DNA of 64,000 nt from Olleya sp. Hel_I_94 (GTDB lineage Bacteria > Bacteroidota > Bacteroidia > Flavobacteriales > Flavobacteriaceae): positions 2,423,001-2,487,000 of the forward strand of contig NZ_VISI01000002.1 in the NCBI RefSeq assembly GCF_007827365.1. The letters are read 5' to 3'. The translations under genes were made by a program, and so were the position numbers. Of this stretch, positions 56,000 to 63,658 are shown piece after piece (position 1 is the stretch's first letter; each line of letters starts with the position of its first letter). Under the pieces are notes generated by a model that saw nothing but the letters and a program-made list of their open reading frames with translations, was not told the origin of the DNA and made no database searches.

Positions 56000-58192
56000 A
56001 TGACCCTTTCTATTTGGAGATATAGTCACCTTACACTAGCTATAACCTCATTTGTATTTGTATTTCTAGCAACAATAACTGGTATTATACTTGCTTTTCA
56101 GCCAATATCAGAGCAGATGCAACCCTTTAAAATAGAAAGTGTAAATCAGTTGGATGTAGACCAAACGATAACAACGTTTAAGGATAAATATCCCGAAATT
56201 ATTAATATAGAAGTAGATGCAAATCAGTTTGTGTCTGCTTCTGTAATTACCGCAGATGGGACTTCGTTAAATGGTTATTTTAATCCAAAAACCGCTGCTT
56301 TTTTAGGTGAAAAGCCAGAGATTTCAGCCTTTTTTAAATTTACTACAAATTTTCATCGTTCGTTATTTTTAAAAGGAATAGGACGCTTTTTTGTGGGTTT
56401 AGGCTCGTTTTTACTATTCTTGATAGCAATTACAGGTTCTATTTTAATTGTTAAACGTCAAAGCGGAATTAAGCGCATTTTCGCAAAAGTGGTTAACGAG
56501 AATTTTTCCCAATATTGGCATGTGGTTTTAGGACGATTATCCTTAATTCCTATTATAATTATCACGTTAACTGGTGTGTATTTGTCACTGCTTAAATTTG
56601 ATTTAATTTCAGAAAAAAAACAAAAACACACTGTTGATTTTCAAACTACAGCTTTCGCTGAAAAGCAGCCTGATATAAATATTTTTAATACCACACGATT
56701 AACTGAAGTTGTCAATTTAGAGTTCCCTTTTTCCGAAGATGAAGAAGACTACTACATCTTAAAGTTAAAAGATAAAGAAGTCTTGGTCCATCAATATTCT
56801 GGGCAAGTTTTAAGTCAGGTAGACTATCCTATGGTTACATTTTTATCCAACCTAAGTCTAACATGGCATACAGGTAAAGGTAGTATCCTTTGGTCTATAA
56901 TATTATTGATTGCCTGTCTTAATATTTTATTTTTTATCTATTCTGGATTTAAAATGACCATTGAAAGAAGAAAAAACAAAGCATTGCCTAAAAATAAATT
57001 TACTAAGGATAAAGCTGAGGTTATTATCCTGGTAGGCTCAGAAACAGGACAGTCTTATGCTTTAGCTACAGCGTTTTATAAGGGAGTAATAGCTAATGGT
57101 ATAACGGTTTACATATCAGATTTAAATAGCTATACGACGTATAAAAACGCCAAGCAACTTGTTGTATTTACTTCCACATATGGCGAAGGTGAAGCACCTA
57201 TTAACGCTAAAAATTTTATTACGCTATTAAAAAGTGTGCCACAAGAGCAAACTATAAATTATGCAGTTGTTGGTTTTGGTTCATTAAAGTATAAAGCATA
57301 TTGTAAATATGCCCAAATGGTGGATGCTAGTTTGCAATTACATCCCAATTTTACACCTAATCTGCAATTGCAAAAAATCCATAACCAATCGCAATCTACT
57401 TTTAAAGATTGGTTACAACAATGGAATACAGTAGTTGGTACAAATGTTAGTCTAGTACTAGATAATCCAACAATAAAAACTAAAAAGCAACAAACATTTA
57501 AAGTCATAAATAAAACGTTATTAAATGTGGACAATACGTTTGTATTACAGCTAAAACCTACCAAGAAAATTAATTTTATATCTGGTGATTTGTTAGCTGT
57601 GTACCCAAAACAAGATGGAATAGAAAGGCTTTACTCGATAGGTAAAATGGACAATCAAATTGTTATAAGTGTCAAAAAACACGAGTTTGGTGTGTGTTCT
57701 ACTTACTTTAATACATTACAAAAAGAGGACGTGGTTAATGCCATAATAAAACCTAATCCTACTTTTAATCTTCCTGTAAATGCTAAACGTGTCGTGTTAA
57801 TTGCAAACGGAACAGGAATTGGTCCTTTTTTAGGAATGATTAACACGAATCCACAAATTGAAAAGCATTTATTTTGGGGTGGACGTACCAAGCAATCTTT
57901 AAGTTTATATCAAAAATATATAGATAGTGGATTACAACATAATACGCTAAGCAGTTTTAATGTCGCTTTTTCTCAAGAACAAGAAGTGAAAAATTATGTG
58001 CAAGATATTGTGGCAAAAAATGCAGCAATTATAACACAGGTTTTAGAGGATGATGGCATCATCATGATTTGTGGCTCTGTAGCAATGCAAAACAATGTCT
58101 TGGAAGTCTTAAACCATATTACCACAACTAAATTACAACTGCCTATTAGCTTTTATATAGATAATCAGGTGATAAAAACGGACTGTTATTAA
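56000..58192 (+). CDS. PepSY-transmembrane / flavodoxin / ferredoxin-reductase fusion
   Basis: 730 residues. A PepSY-type membrane part (about 1-330) with four helices (near 12-35, 125-152, 175-205, 298-318) and conserved His residues (RYSHLT, NFHRSLF, YWHVVLGR, LTWHTGKGS) suited to bind b-type hemes. Then a flavodoxin domain (about 338-480, GSETGQSYALA, TSTYGEGEAP), an FAD-binding domain (RLYSIGKM at about 537-544) and an NAD(P)H-binding domain (IANGTGIGPF, WGGRTKQS, MICGS). Equivalent to sulfite reductase flavoprotein fused to PepSY; likely sends electrons from cytosolic NAD(P)H through FAD, FMN and hemes to the periplasm. It follows DUF2271 by 10 bp. Confidence 0.9.
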   Translation: MTLSIWRYSHLTLAITSFVFVFLATITGIILAFQPISEQMQPFKIESVNQLDVDQTITTFKDKYPEIINIEVDANQFVSASVITADGTSLNGYFNPKTAAFLGEKPEISAFFKFTTNFHRSLFLKGIGRFFVGLGSFLLFLIAITGSILIVKRQSGIKRIFAKVVNENFSQYWHVVLGRLSLIPIIIITLTGVYLSLLKFDLISEKKQKHTVDFQTTAFAEKQPDINIFNTTRLTEVVNLEFPFSEDEEDYYILKLKDKEVLVHQYSGQVLSQVDYPMVTFLSNLSLTWHTGKGSILWSIILLIACLNILFFIYSGFKMTIERRKNKALPKNKFTKDKAEVIILVGSETGQSYALATAFYKGVIANGITVYISDLNSYTTYKNAKQLVVFTSTYGEGEAPINAKNFITLLKSVPQEQTINYAVVGFGSLKYKAYCKYAQMVDASLQLHPNFTPNLQLQKIHNQSQSTFKDWLQQWNTVVGTNVSLVLDNPTIKTKKQQTFKVINKTLLNVDNTFVLQLKPTKKINFISGDLLAVYPKQDGIERLYSIGKMDNQIVISVKKHEFGVCSTYFNTLQKEDVVNAIIKPNPTFNLPVNAKRVVLIANGTGIGPFLGMINTNPQIEKHLFWGGRTKQSLSLYQKYIDSGLQHNTLSSFNVAFSQEQEVKNYVQDIVAKNAAIITQVLEDDGIIMICGSVAMQNNVLEVLNHITTTKLQLPISFYIDNQVIKTDCY
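56651..56666. repeat. CTTTCGCGGAAG-like palindrome 5
   Basis: GCTTTCGCTGAAAAGC, inside the PepSY reductase gene, encoding AFAEK. Confidence 0.5.
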
Positions 58193-58210
58193 CTTGTAAA
58201 ACTTAAAATT

Positions 58211-58567
58211 ATGTGCACTAATATAGAAGCTATTTCAAAAACCTCACAAGGTGAATTAAACTACTGTAAAGGATGCAAGCAGTTTCATTTTGAGTTTAAT
58301 AATATTTATTTTGAGTTTACGCCAGAACAATTTGAGCAATTTAAAGCCTACATTTTATATGTTGAAGCAGATTATTGGGAACATAAATATGCTTGTGCAA
58401 ATGTTAAGCGTAAAATACCAATCCCAACTTTACAAGACAATTTAGTGTTAATGTTTGATAGGCAAGAAATTAAAGAGCTTAAAGTACTGGTTAGCCAAAA
58501 AAACAAGGCTGTTTTTGATACTTTACTTAATGTAGACGATATAGATTACACTTATATTGTTAACTAG
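58211..58567 (+). CDS. DUF6686 small cysteine protein
   Basis: 118 residues, soluble, no signal peptide. Short N-terminal Cys cluster: MCTN and NYCKGCKQFHFEF (Cys19, Cys22 and a nearby His), a possible metal site. Family pattern DUF6686, recurrent near heme/iron loci in Flavobacteriia. Cytosolic. It follows the PepSY reductase by 18 bp and closes the operon. Function unknown; a role in sensing or chaperoning iron or heme is a guess. Confidence 0.75.
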   Translation: MCTNIEAISKTSQGELNYCKGCKQFHFEFNNIYFEFTPEQFEQFKAYILYVEADYWEHKYACANVKRKIPIPTLQDNLVLMFDRQEIKELKVLVSQKNKAVFDTLLNVDDIDYTYIVN

Positions 58568-58592
58568 AATAGCTTAAAATTTATTATTATCT

Positions 58593-58600
58593 TAAATTTG
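58593..58600 (+). promoter_or_regulatory. -7 element TAAATTTG
   Basis: Perfect TAnnTTTG 32 bp before the ATG at 58633; starts a new unit after the heme operon. Confidence 0.5.
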
Positions 58601-58632
58601 CAGCTTAATACTATTTTAGAGTCAATTAAGTC

Positions 58633-59028
58633 ATGAAAAAGGATATCCAAATACCAGTTGTTGAAAACGTATATGTTGCTATTGTTAATGAGTATAATGA
58701 CATATACAAAACACAAGACTGGAACGCTTATATTATAAATGATAAAGCGGTTGATTTAGACACGGTATTGATTGTAACTAGTGGTTTCTCGGAGGATAAA
58801 ATGACTTCTATTTTTAGAAAAAAACTAGACAAGCTACCTAAAAAAAGCTATGCTAAAATCGAGTTGATGCAAGAAGATTTATTTGCATTAAACAATCAAT
58901 TTAAGGTTACCTTTTTTGAAGGTAATACTATGTTTGACAAAACGTATACTTTTAGAAAAAACACAATTAATTTAAAGGCTTTACAACCAATACCTTTAAT
59001 GGAAGCACGTGGTGTTTTGGTTAAGTAA
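58633..59028 (+). CDS. Small cytosolic protein, unknown
   Basis: 131 residues; no signal peptide or membrane helix. Lys-rich helix (SIFRKKLDKLPKKSYAKIEL) and C-terminus LQPIPLMEARGVLVK. No family recognised. Its own promoter element precedes it; after it lies an interspersed repeat and a shared terminator. Confidence 0.7.
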   Translation: MKKDIQIPVVENVYVAIVNEYNDIYKTQDWNAYIINDKAVDLDTVLIVTSGFSEDKMTSIFRKKLDKLPKKSYAKIELMQEDLFALNNQFKVTFFEGNTMFDKTYTFRKNTINLKALQPIPLMEARGVLVK

Positions 59029-59092
59029 TATTATAAAGATTACATAATACGGTTTAAAACAAATTATGATTAGTCTTTAGCTTGGCTAATAC

Positions 59093-59182
59093 TTGCGTTA
59101 GCGATTGCAGTGTAAATCCTTTTTATGAGGCACGATTAAAAAGATTGTAACGTAAAGCGCGACCCTTGGGTAACGCCCAAAA
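59093..59182 (-). repeat. Interspersed structured repeat, copy 2
   Basis: Same ends as copy 1 at 41536-41634 but in opposite orientation: TTTTGGGCGTTACCCAAGGG...GCGCT and ATCGCTAACGCAA read on the minus strand. The interior differs in sequence but again forms a hairpin: AATCCTTTTT (59115-59124) with AAAAAGATT (59138-59146), one bulged base. Confidence 0.8.
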
Positions 59183-59200
59183 TAAAAATGATTGAAATTA

Positions 59201-59233
59201 AAAAGTCCCTTTGTTTAGCGCAAAGGGACTTTT
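59201..59233. terminator. Bidirectional terminator
   Basis: AAAAGTCCCTTT pairs with AAAGGGACTTTT with T-tracts on both strands, between convergent genes ending at 59028 and 59235. Confidence 0.9.
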
Positions 59234-59234
59234 T

Positions 59235-60236
59235 TTAATCTAATTTATCGGTTAGTTTTTGAAACACTTTTTTAGCGTCCTTACCTTCGTATAATACAGC
59301 GTATACTGCATCTACAATGGGTAAGCGTGTTTTCTTTTTGTTTTTCTCGTTAAGTAAATGGGCACTTTTTGTGGCATAGTAACCTTCTGCGACCATACTC
59401 ATTTCCATTTGTGCAGATTTTACGGTGTAGCCTTTACCAATCATGTTTCCAAACATGCGGTTTCTAGAAAATGTGGAGTAGCCTGTTACTAATAAATCGC
59501 CTAAGTAAGCCGAGTTGTTTATGTTACGTTTCATTTTGTGCATTTTCTTGATAAAGCGTTTCATTTCGCGTATTGCGTTGCTCATTAATACACTTTGGAA
59601 GTTGTCTCCATAACCTAAACCGTGTGCTATACCTGCTGCAATTGCGTATATGTTTTTTAGCATTACTGCGTATTCTGTACCAATAACATCGTCACTTGTT
59701 TTAGTTTTAATATAGTCACTGGATAAAACGTCTGCTATGGCTTGCGCTTTTTTCTGGTCTGCACAGGATATGGTTAGGTAAGATAAACGCTCTAAAGCGA
59801 CTTCTTCTGCGTGACAAGGTCCTGCAATGACACCTATGTTTTCAAAGGGTATGTTATAGTTATCATGAAAATGCTCGCCTAATAGTTTTCCGGTTTCTGG
59901 AATAATACCTTTTACTGCAGAGACTACGGTTTTGTTGGTAATATCTACGGTAAGTTTTTGTAACTCGGAATGTATAAAAGCGGATGGTACTACAAAAATT
60001 AGTACATCTGCATATTCAGCCATTTCGTCAATGTCGTTACTTAATTTAAGTTGTTCTAAATGGAACTCGACAGAACTTAAGTAGCTAGGATTATGTTGTT
60101 CTTTTAATAAGTGTTCTTTTGTATAAACGCTACGCATGTACCATCCTACTTCTTCCAGGTTTTCGCACAGCATTTTTACAATTGCAGTAGCCCAACTTCC
60201 GGATCCAAAAACAGCGTATTTTAATTGTTGACTCAT
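59235..60236 (-). CDS. gpsA: Glycerol-3-phosphate dehydrogenase [NAD(P)+]
   Basis: 333 residues, standard length. NAD(P)-binding GSGSWATAIVKML at the N-terminus, catalytic-domain motif SVLMSNAIREMKRF and SAYLGDLLVTGYS in the helical C-terminal domain, with GPCHAEEVALERLSYLTIS. Converts dihydroxyacetone phosphate to sn-glycerol 3-phosphate for phospholipid synthesis. Cytosolic. A -7 element precedes it. Confidence 0.96.
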   Translation of the reverse strand: MSQQLKYAVFGSGSWATAIVKMLCENLEEVGWYMRSVYTKEHLLKEQHNPSYLSSVEFHLEQLKLSNDIDEMAEYADVLIFVVPSAFIHSELQKLTVDITNKTVVSAVKGIIPETGKLLGEHFHDNYNIPFENIGVIAGPCHAEEVALERLSYLTISCADQKKAQAIADVLSSDYIKTKTSDDVIGTEYAVMLKNIYAIAAGIAHGLGYGDNFQSVLMSNAIREMKRFIKKMHKMKRNINNSAYLGDLLVTGYSTFSRNRMFGNMIGKGYTVKSAQMEMSMVAEGYYATKSAHLLNEKNKKKTRLPIVDAVYAVLYEGKDAKKVFQKLTDKLD

Positions 60237-60257
60237 ATAAGGGATTAAATTCTATAT

Positions 60258-60265
60258 CAAAAATA
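60258..60265 (-). promoter_or_regulatory. -7 element TATTTTTG for gpsA
   Basis: Matches TAnnTTTG on the minus strand, 21 bp before the gpsA ATG. Confidence 0.5.
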
Positions 60266-60315
60266 CATAAAATTTTACTTCTTTAATTTTATCTAATTAA
60301 CAAACCATTATCATT

Positions 60316-60332
60316 TTTGGCACGCCTTTTGA
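60316..60332 (+). promoter_or_regulatory. Sigma-54-like -24/-12 promoter
   Basis: TTGGCACGCCTTTTGAA: GG at 60319-60320, then 10 bases, then GA at 60331-60332, compared with the sigma-54 GG-N10-GC consensus. The -24 half (TTGGCAC) is perfect; the -12 half is TTGA instead of TTGC. Predicted transcription start about 60343, 25 bp before the ATG. Confidence 0.65.
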
Positions 60333-60367
60333 AATTAGTCTATTATCAATCCTTAAAACGACACATT

Positions 60368-61318
60368 ATGAAGACAATAAAACTACTTTCAGGTTTTGCT
60401 TTAATAGCAATATTATTTACCTCTTGTTATAGCGAGGTTATTGTAGACGACTATAATGGTTATAATGAGCTAGTACCAGTTAGTATTAACCAAGTGCTAA
60501 ATTCGCACGAGTTATGGTACGTTGCAGTGGATGAAACTATAGGTTATGGCGAGTCTCCTTTTTTACAGATAGCATTCACCATTTCTTTTAGAAACGGTAC
60601 GCTGTACGCTAATAATAATTTAGTTGGTATTGGTAGTCAAGGTAACGGTTTTGGTATCCCAATTGGAAATTATAATGCTTACAACATGATATTAGACGTA
60701 GACCATGATATTGATGGTTATGATAGCTTTGATGTGTATCAAATAGATAATAATACCATAGAGTTGTACAACCCGTTTACAGACACCTCGTACTTTTTAC
60801 ATGGTTACCAACGTAGCACTTTTGATTTTGATTATGTGTTTTACGACAACTTACAATACTTTTTACAAGAATATGAAGCTTGGGAAAAAACATACACAAG
60901 CAATTATGGTGCTTTAAATGAGTTTGATAACGAAAATTATTTGCAATTTTTATCAGGCGGAAACGATAACACGTTTAGAAGTAGTCAGGATCCAAACGGA
61001 ATTAATCCAAACAATTTATATTGGGATTACTCAGGATTTTATAACGTAGGAAACTTTAGCGGAAACATGTACTTAAAGTCATTAGTATTAGATTATGATT
61101 ATTTTGATAATGAGCAGTTTGAGTTAAGTATTATCAATGATCAACGTATAGAGTTATTCCATCCAAGTTCTGGAACCGTTTACGAGTTTACTGGTAGAGG
61201 ATATATCCAATATTTAAAGGTTGGTACAGAACTTAATAGAGCTAAAACTTCTGGTCTTAAAAAACGTGTACAACACACCAAAAAACAAGATAATCCTAGA
61301 GAAAACTCTAGAGCATAA
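60368..61318 (+). CDS. Lipoprotein of unknown function, sigma-54-like promoter
   Basis: 316 residues from the ATG at 60368. A longer frame from a TTG at 60317 would run through the -24/-12 element and lacks a signal, so it is rejected. Lipobox LFTS|C (Cys19, MKTIKLLSGFALIAILFTSC). The mature protein is rich in Asn, Asp and Tyr with repeated NYNELVPV-, DGYDSFDVY- and EYEAWEKTY-like segments, suggesting beta structure. No family recognised. Terminator directly after. Confidence 0.8.
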   Translation: MKTIKLLSGFALIAILFTSCYSEVIVDDYNGYNELVPVSINQVLNSHELWYVAVDETIGYGESPFLQIAFTISFRNGTLYANNNLVGIGSQGNGFGIPIGNYNAYNMILDVDHDIDGYDSFDVYQIDNNTIELYNPFTDTSYFLHGYQRSTFDFDYVFYDNLQYFLQEYEAWEKTYTSNYGALNEFDNENYLQFLSGGNDNTFRSSQDPNGINPNNLYWDYSGFYNVGNFSGNMYLKSLVLDYDYFDNEQFELSIINDQRIELFHPSSGTVYEFTGRGYIQYLKVGTELNRAKTSGLKKRVQHTKKQDNPRENSRA

Positions 61319-61346
61319 TATATTGAATTAGTCATTTAGTTAGTTT

Positions 61347-61383
61347 AAAAACCGCTTAGAGCAAGTCTTTAAGCGGTTTTTTA
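61347..61383 (+). terminator. Terminator after lipoprotein gene
   Basis: AAAAACCGCTT pairs perfectly with AAGCGGTTTTT across a 13-nt loop, followed by T residues. Confidence 0.9.
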
Positions 61384-61403
61384 TTGTATACTTTAACAAA
61401 GAC

Positions 61404-61420
61404 TTGGCATAAGAGTTGTT
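61404..61420 (+). promoter_or_regulatory. Second sigma-54-like element
   Basis: TTGGCATAAGAGTTGTT: GG at 61406-61407, ten bases, then GT at 61418-61419. Weaker than the one at 60316 (CAT for CAC, TTGT for TTGC). 75 bp before the BON-LysM gene; an AGTTG-N8-CAACT repeat lies right after. Confidence 0.45.
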
Positions 61421-61494
61421 AACATAAGTTGCAGTTAGACAACTAATTTTTTAACTTTATAAATATTAAATAACACTAAACAACAATCATAATT

Positions 61495-61989
61495 ATGGGA
61501 TTATTTTCATTTATTAAAAATGCAGGAGCTAAAGTTTTTGGAATAGGAAAAACTGATAAAGAAGAAGCTGCAGCAGCCGAAGCAGCAGAGGTTAAAATGG
61601 AAACATTAGCTGCTAGAAAATTAGAAGAAACAGCAAGTGATCTAGACTTACAAGTAGAGGGTTTAAGTATCTTTATAGATGATGATGCAGCAACCATTAC
61701 TGGAGTAGCAGCAGATCAGGCAACCAAAGAAAAAGTAGTATTATTAGTAGGTAATAGTGATGGTATTGCAACTGTAGACGACCAAATGACAGTAGCTGTA
61801 GCAGAAGTTGAGGCGCCAGAAGCACAGTTTCATGCTGTAGTAAGTGGAGATACTTTAGGTAAAATAGCGAAGCATTACTATGGTGACGCTATGAAATATC
61901 CAGAAATTTTTGAAGCCAATAAACCAATGCTTACAGATCCAGATAAAATTTATGTTGGACAAGTATTACGCATACCTGCTTTGGACTAA
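61495..61989 (+). CDS. BON and LysM domain protein (YgaU/Kbp-like)
   Basis: 164 residues. A BON domain about 40-105 (DLQVEGLSIFIDDDAATITG, KVVLLVGNSDGIATVDDQMT) and a LysM domain about 113-162 (FHAVVSGDTLGKIAKHYYGD, IFEANKPMLTDPDKIYVGQV). The same architecture as E. coli YgaU/Kbp, a cytosolic potassium-binding stress protein. No signal peptide is visible, which agrees. The sigma-54-like upstream element suggests stress or nutrient control. Wobble-rich hairpin terminator at 62006-62042. Confidence 0.88.
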   Translation: MGLFSFIKNAGAKVFGIGKTDKEEAAAAEAAEVKMETLAARKLEETASDLDLQVEGLSIFIDDDAATITGVAADQATKEKVVLLVGNSDGIATVDDQMTVAVAEVEAPEAQFHAVVSGDTLGKIAKHYYGDAMKYPEIFEANKPMLTDPDKIYVGQVLRIPALD

Positions 61990-62005
61990 ACGCATTATAT
62001 TTTAT

Positions 62006-62042
62006 GTAAAAAACGCTAGCTTAATAGTCGGTGTTTTTTTTG
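62006..62042 (+). terminator. Probable terminator with wobble pairs
   Basis: AAAACGCTAGC against GTCGGTGTTTT (G-U wobbles and one mismatch) with a T-rich tail after the BON-LysM gene. Confidence 0.5.
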
Positions 62043-62046
62043 TTTT

Positions 62047-62220
62047 TTACTCAACGTCATTTATAATATTAATAACATGTCTAGTAAAATAGGCTAGCAT
62101 AATTAGTAATCCAACTATATTTAACCAAACAACTTTGTTGTTTGATTTTAAGTTTTGTTTGATGTTAACTGTGATAGTGTAAATCACGTAAATTAAGCCT
62201 ATTGTAAAAATGTATTTCAA
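62047..62220 (-). CDS. Possible small membrane protein (57 aa) without ATG start
   Basis: Minus-strand frame starting at TTG (62220) reads LKYIFTIGLIYVIYTITVNI, then a Lys/Asn loop, then VVWLNIVGLLIMLAYFTRHV and stop. Two likely membrane helices. Upstream in frame, ATA AAG CTT GAC would be a natural start if ATA were ATG, so either a rare start or start loss. The protein-like pattern and position after a second small membrane frame support a former or living gene. No family recognised. Confidence 0.4.
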   Translation of the reverse strand: MKYIFTIGLIYVIYTITVNIKQNLKSNNKVVWLNIVGLLIMLAYFTRHVINIINDVE

Positions 62221-62239
62221 GGTTGTGTCAAGCTTTATC

Positions 62240-62468
62240 TTATTTTTTTTCTGTTTTAAAATATATAAAAAATGGCATTATTATAAATAACACAACTAGA
62301 ATAGGGATATAATTAAATTTGTAGTCACCTCTTAATAGATGATTATTAACTAAACCAAAAAAACCATAACCAAAAAGAGTAGCAATAAATGATATGATAT
62401 AATAAAGTATAAACTGTTTTAATGTTTACATGTTTTTTAAGTTTAGAGTATTTGAATTCATATACCAT
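62240..62468 (-). pseudogene. Frameshifted small membrane protein gene
   Basis: ATG at 62468 starts MVYEFKYSKLKKHVNIK just 6 bp after the stop of the hypothetical gene 62475-62981 on the same strand. Near 62417-62420 an extra A in an A-run shifts the frame; removing it joins to KQFILYYIISFIATLFGYGF, GLVNNHLLRGDYKFNYIP, a second helix and FIYFKTEKK, stop at 62240. As it stands the frame ends after about 40 codons. A real gene decayed by one base, or a sequencing error in a homopolymer. Confidence 0.5.
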
Positions 62469-62474
62469 TCTTTT

Positions 62475-62981
62475 TTAAAAATGATTAATTAGGTTTTTAT
62501 ATAATTCTATAATTGGTTCTATTGGATCAGTCCAATTATCAAATTCTAGATGATAGTTAGTTTCAATGCTCCAAACATTATCATATTGACAAGTTATATT
62601 TGGATCAAATTTTTCTTTATTAGCAATTTCACTTAGTATGTTTAATGCGTTGTTTTTACTTAAGAAGTACTTTAGATTTGAATGTTCTGTTGTAACATTT
62701 AGTCTGCTTTTTTTTTGTAAAAACAGATTTTTTAAATGAGATGTGGTATTTACAGTAAAAGGTATTGGATGAAGTGTATCATTTAGTTGACAGCGTATAG
62801 TTGTAATATAATTGGTTCCTGTCTGATTTATTATGGTAAAAAGATTGTCTTTATAGGTAAAGGTTATTTTATAAATAACGTTAGGACTGCGGACTCCCAT
62901 ACCAATGGATATGTTTTCATCTGTAAAATAAAATTGTCCATTTTCTTTTTCGGCTAAATTCTTGAAAAATTCTTTGTACAT
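62475..62981 (-). CDS. Hypothetical protein, unknown
   Basis: 168 residues, soluble, no signal peptide; N-terminus MYKEFFKNLAEKENGQFYFT. Several Trp, Tyr and Asn residues (DNVWSIETNYHLEFDNWTDP). No family recognised. It lies upstream of the decayed small frames and 65 bp downstream of nadD, all on the minus strand. Codon use matches the neighbours. Confidence 0.6.
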   Translation of the reverse strand: MYKEFFKNLAEKENGQFYFTDENISIGMGVRSPNVIYKITFTYKDNLFTIINQTGTNYITTIRCQLNDTLHPIPFTVNTTSHLKNLFLQKKSRLNVTTEHSNLKYFLSKNNALNILSEIANKEKFDPNITCQYDNVWSIETNYHLEFDNWTDPIEPIIELYKNLINHF

Positions 62982-63046
62982 ATACTGTTGATTGTTACTA
63001 CATCCAATTTAGTAAAAATTTTAGAAACTAATCTGAAGGTTTAATC

Positions 63047-63625
63047 CTACCTATAAAAATTCATTTCATCTAAATAAGACCAAACATGTTCTGGCAATAA
63101 CGGTTTTATGTTTTTACCAGCTTTAATACTGTTTCGTATTAAAGTAGACGATATCTCCATTATTGGAGCCTCAATATGGTGTATTTTTGGGTGGTTATCA
63201 AATTGGGTTTCTACTTTACCATCACTTATTCTAGGATAGACATAAATGTTGTGATGGTCTAAAATAACCTGATAGTTTTTCCATTTATGGAAGCTTTTTA
63301 AATTGTCTTCTCCCATAATTAGCGAGAATTCTTTTTCAGGATATTTCTCTGTTAAATAGGCTAATGTATTAACAGTGTAATTGGGTTGTGGTAAGTTAAA
63401 CTCGATATCACTTTCTTTAAGTGTATCATAGTCTTTAGTCGCTAGATATACCATTTCTAAACGATGATGGTTATCTAACAGCGTGCTTTTTTTCTTAAAT
63501 GGATTATGTGGTGTTACCACAAACCAGATTTGGTCTAAGTCGCTATTTTCCACCAATTGGTTAGCAATTATTAAATGTCCAATATGTATTGGATTAAAAG
63601 ATCCAAAGTATAAGCCTATTTTCAT
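63047..63625 (-). CDS. nadD: Nicotinate-nucleotide adenylyltransferase
   Basis: 192 residues. Nucleotidyltransferase signature GLYFGSFNPIHIGHLIIANQ with HIGH, ISSTLIRNSIKAGK near the C-terminus, and SLIMGEDNLKSFHKWKNY. Makes nicotinic acid adenine dinucleotide from nicotinate mononucleotide and ATP in NAD synthesis. Cytosolic. It begins 33 bp after the gmk stop, so gmk-nadD form an operon. Confidence 0.95.
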   Translation of the reverse strand: MKIGLYFGSFNPIHIGHLIIANQLVENSDLDQIWFVVTPHNPFKKKSTLLDNHHRLEMVYLATKDYDTLKESDIEFNLPQPNYTVNTLAYLTEKYPEKEFSLIMGEDNLKSFHKWKNYQVILDHHNIYVYPRISDGKVETQFDNHPKIHHIEAPIMEISSTLIRNSIKAGKNIKPLLPEHVWSYLDEMNFYR

Positions 63626-63658
63626 TGCGTTATCAACACTAGTATAAACGTGTTGTAA

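Noticed and set aside
41536..59182. The 17.5-kb segment as a transposon or genomic island bounded by the inverted elements
   Set aside because: No transposase or integrase, no target duplication seen, and the content is mainly core-type genes such as pheS and the efflux operon.
60317..60367. TTG-started extension of the lipoprotein
   Set aside because: The stretch carries the -24/-12 promoter; the ATG at 60368 opens directly into a lipoprotein signal.
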